From Bacteroidales bacterium (GTDB lineage: Bacteria > Bacteroidota > Bacteroidia > Bacteroidales > WCHB1-69), in NCBI GenBank assembly GCA_012519525.1, contig JAAYQB010000145.1, positions 1-15,581 on the forward strand: a stretch of DNA of 15,581 nucleotides. The letters are read 5' to 3'. Below are positions 15,360 to 15,581 of the stretch, piece after piece (the stretch's first letter is position 1; every line of letters begins with the position of its first letter). Below the pieces are notes generated by a model that was given only the letters and a program-made list of their open reading frames with translations, was not told the origin of the DNA and did no database searches. The position numbers and the translations under genes were made by a program.

Positions 15360-15518
15360 ATGTCTAAAAAGGAAAAAATAGCCTTGTTTGCCGGTGGATG
15401 TTTTTGTATCATAACAATGGAAGTATTCCATATTCTCCTGTTTATACTAAGCGTTTTGCTTGATAATAATGAGTTTGTAAATATAAAAAGGCAATACAAT
15501 CGTACTGCCTTTTTATAA
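15360..15518 (+). pseudogene. Probable remnant of msrA 5' end (methionine sulfoxide reductase A)
   Basis: A 52-codon frame begins MSKKEKIALFAGGCF, which matches the start of MsrA, where the active-site motif reads AGGCFWC. Here the Trp is missing (GGCFC), consistent with loss of one TGG codon, and the sequence after it no longer resembles MsrA in any of the three frames that I could read. The frame then runs through the next terminator hairpin and stops with TAA at 15516-15518. I read it as the first ~16 codons of a decayed msrA joined to unrelated DNA, probably by deletion. The match is short, so chance or a different small protein cannot be excluded. Confidence 0.45.
15485..15514 (-). terminator. 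Terminator hairpin for the minus-strand gene at the right edge
   Basis: AAAAAGGCA pairs with TGCCTTTTT (9 bp); one mismatch and three more pairs follow inside (TAC with GTA), around the loop AATC. The terminal A and T runs let it work in either direction. It lies about 20 bases after the stop of the partial minus-strand gene. Its GGCA/TGCC core matches the terminator after the POT gene. Confidence 0.75.
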
Positions 15519-15535
15519 TCGTAATCTTTGTTTAA

Positions 15536-15581
15536 CTATTCTTCTTTTGTAAGAACTAATTCACTTTTGGTAACGTAAATA
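15536..15581 (-). CDS. C-terminal end of an unidentified gene, cut by the window edge
   Basis: On the minus strand the last 14 codons read IYVTKSELVLTKEE followed by TAG at 15536-15538. The frame is open to the edge and is followed, about 20 bases further on, by a terminator hairpin, as expected for a real gene end. The fragment is too short to identify. Confidence 0.5.
   Translation of the reverse strand, partial: IYVTKSELVLTKEE

Noticed and set aside
15251..15499. An 82-codon open frame on the minus strand upstream of the efflux operon.
   Set aside because: Its composition is that of translated AT-rich DNA (Ile, Phe, Asn, Lys), it crosses the terminator and the msrA-like segment in antisense, and it has no family resemblance.
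1..15581. Search for CRISPR arrays, tRNA or rRNA genes, insertion sequences, toxin-antitoxin or phage-defence genes.
   Set aside because: I saw no regularly spaced repeats, no cloverleaf, no transposase or terminal inverted repeats, and no nuclease, TIR, reverse transcriptase or similar domain in any credible frame.

Overview
The window is AT-rich double-stranded DNA. Its start signals are typical of the phylum Bacteroidota: several genes are preceded by the Bacteroidota -7 promoter box TAnnTTTG, and leaders are AT-rich and mostly lack Shine-Dalgarno sequences. The protein families (a POT transporter with an NMGERF start, a SulP/BicA-like permease, an RND operon with a lipoprotein adaptor) fit a member of the Bacteroidales. 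That placement is an inference from family resemblance and promoter style, not from a marker gene.

Layout from left to right: (1) bases 2-1853 (+) hold the 3' part of an unrecognised gene, overlapped by a gene for a secreted, probable outer-membrane beta-strand protein that contains a run of eight G. (2) A short gap carries a REP-like palindrome and separates these from a minus-strand pair: a SulP/BicA-like anion permease with a C-terminal STAS domain, followed 14 bases later by an unrecognised lipoprotein. (3) A YihY/BrkB-type membrane protein is transcribed divergently from the permease and convergently with a U32-family protein; the last two share the palindromic double stop TTAATTAA. (4) A POT-family peptide transporter has its own promoter and a clear terminator. 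(5) A Maf nucleotide pyrophosphatase and a secreted TPR protein form a plus-strand pair. (6) A tight minus-strand operon encodes a complete tripartite RND efflux pump: lipoprotein adaptor, inner-membrane pump and TolC-like outer-membrane protein, joined by 4-base and 1-base overlaps. (7) The last 350 bases hold a probable msrA remnant, a terminator hairpin and the last 14 codons of a minus-strand gene that runs off the window.

Most of this is ordinary chromosomal content: transport, envelope and housekeeping genes. I found no convincing new defence, mobile or signalling system. The observations most worth a second look are the G8 tract in the secreted protein gene, the lipoprotein tied to the BicA-like permease, the altered proton motif of the POT transporter, the decayed msrA start, and two convergent gene pairs with no room for a terminator.
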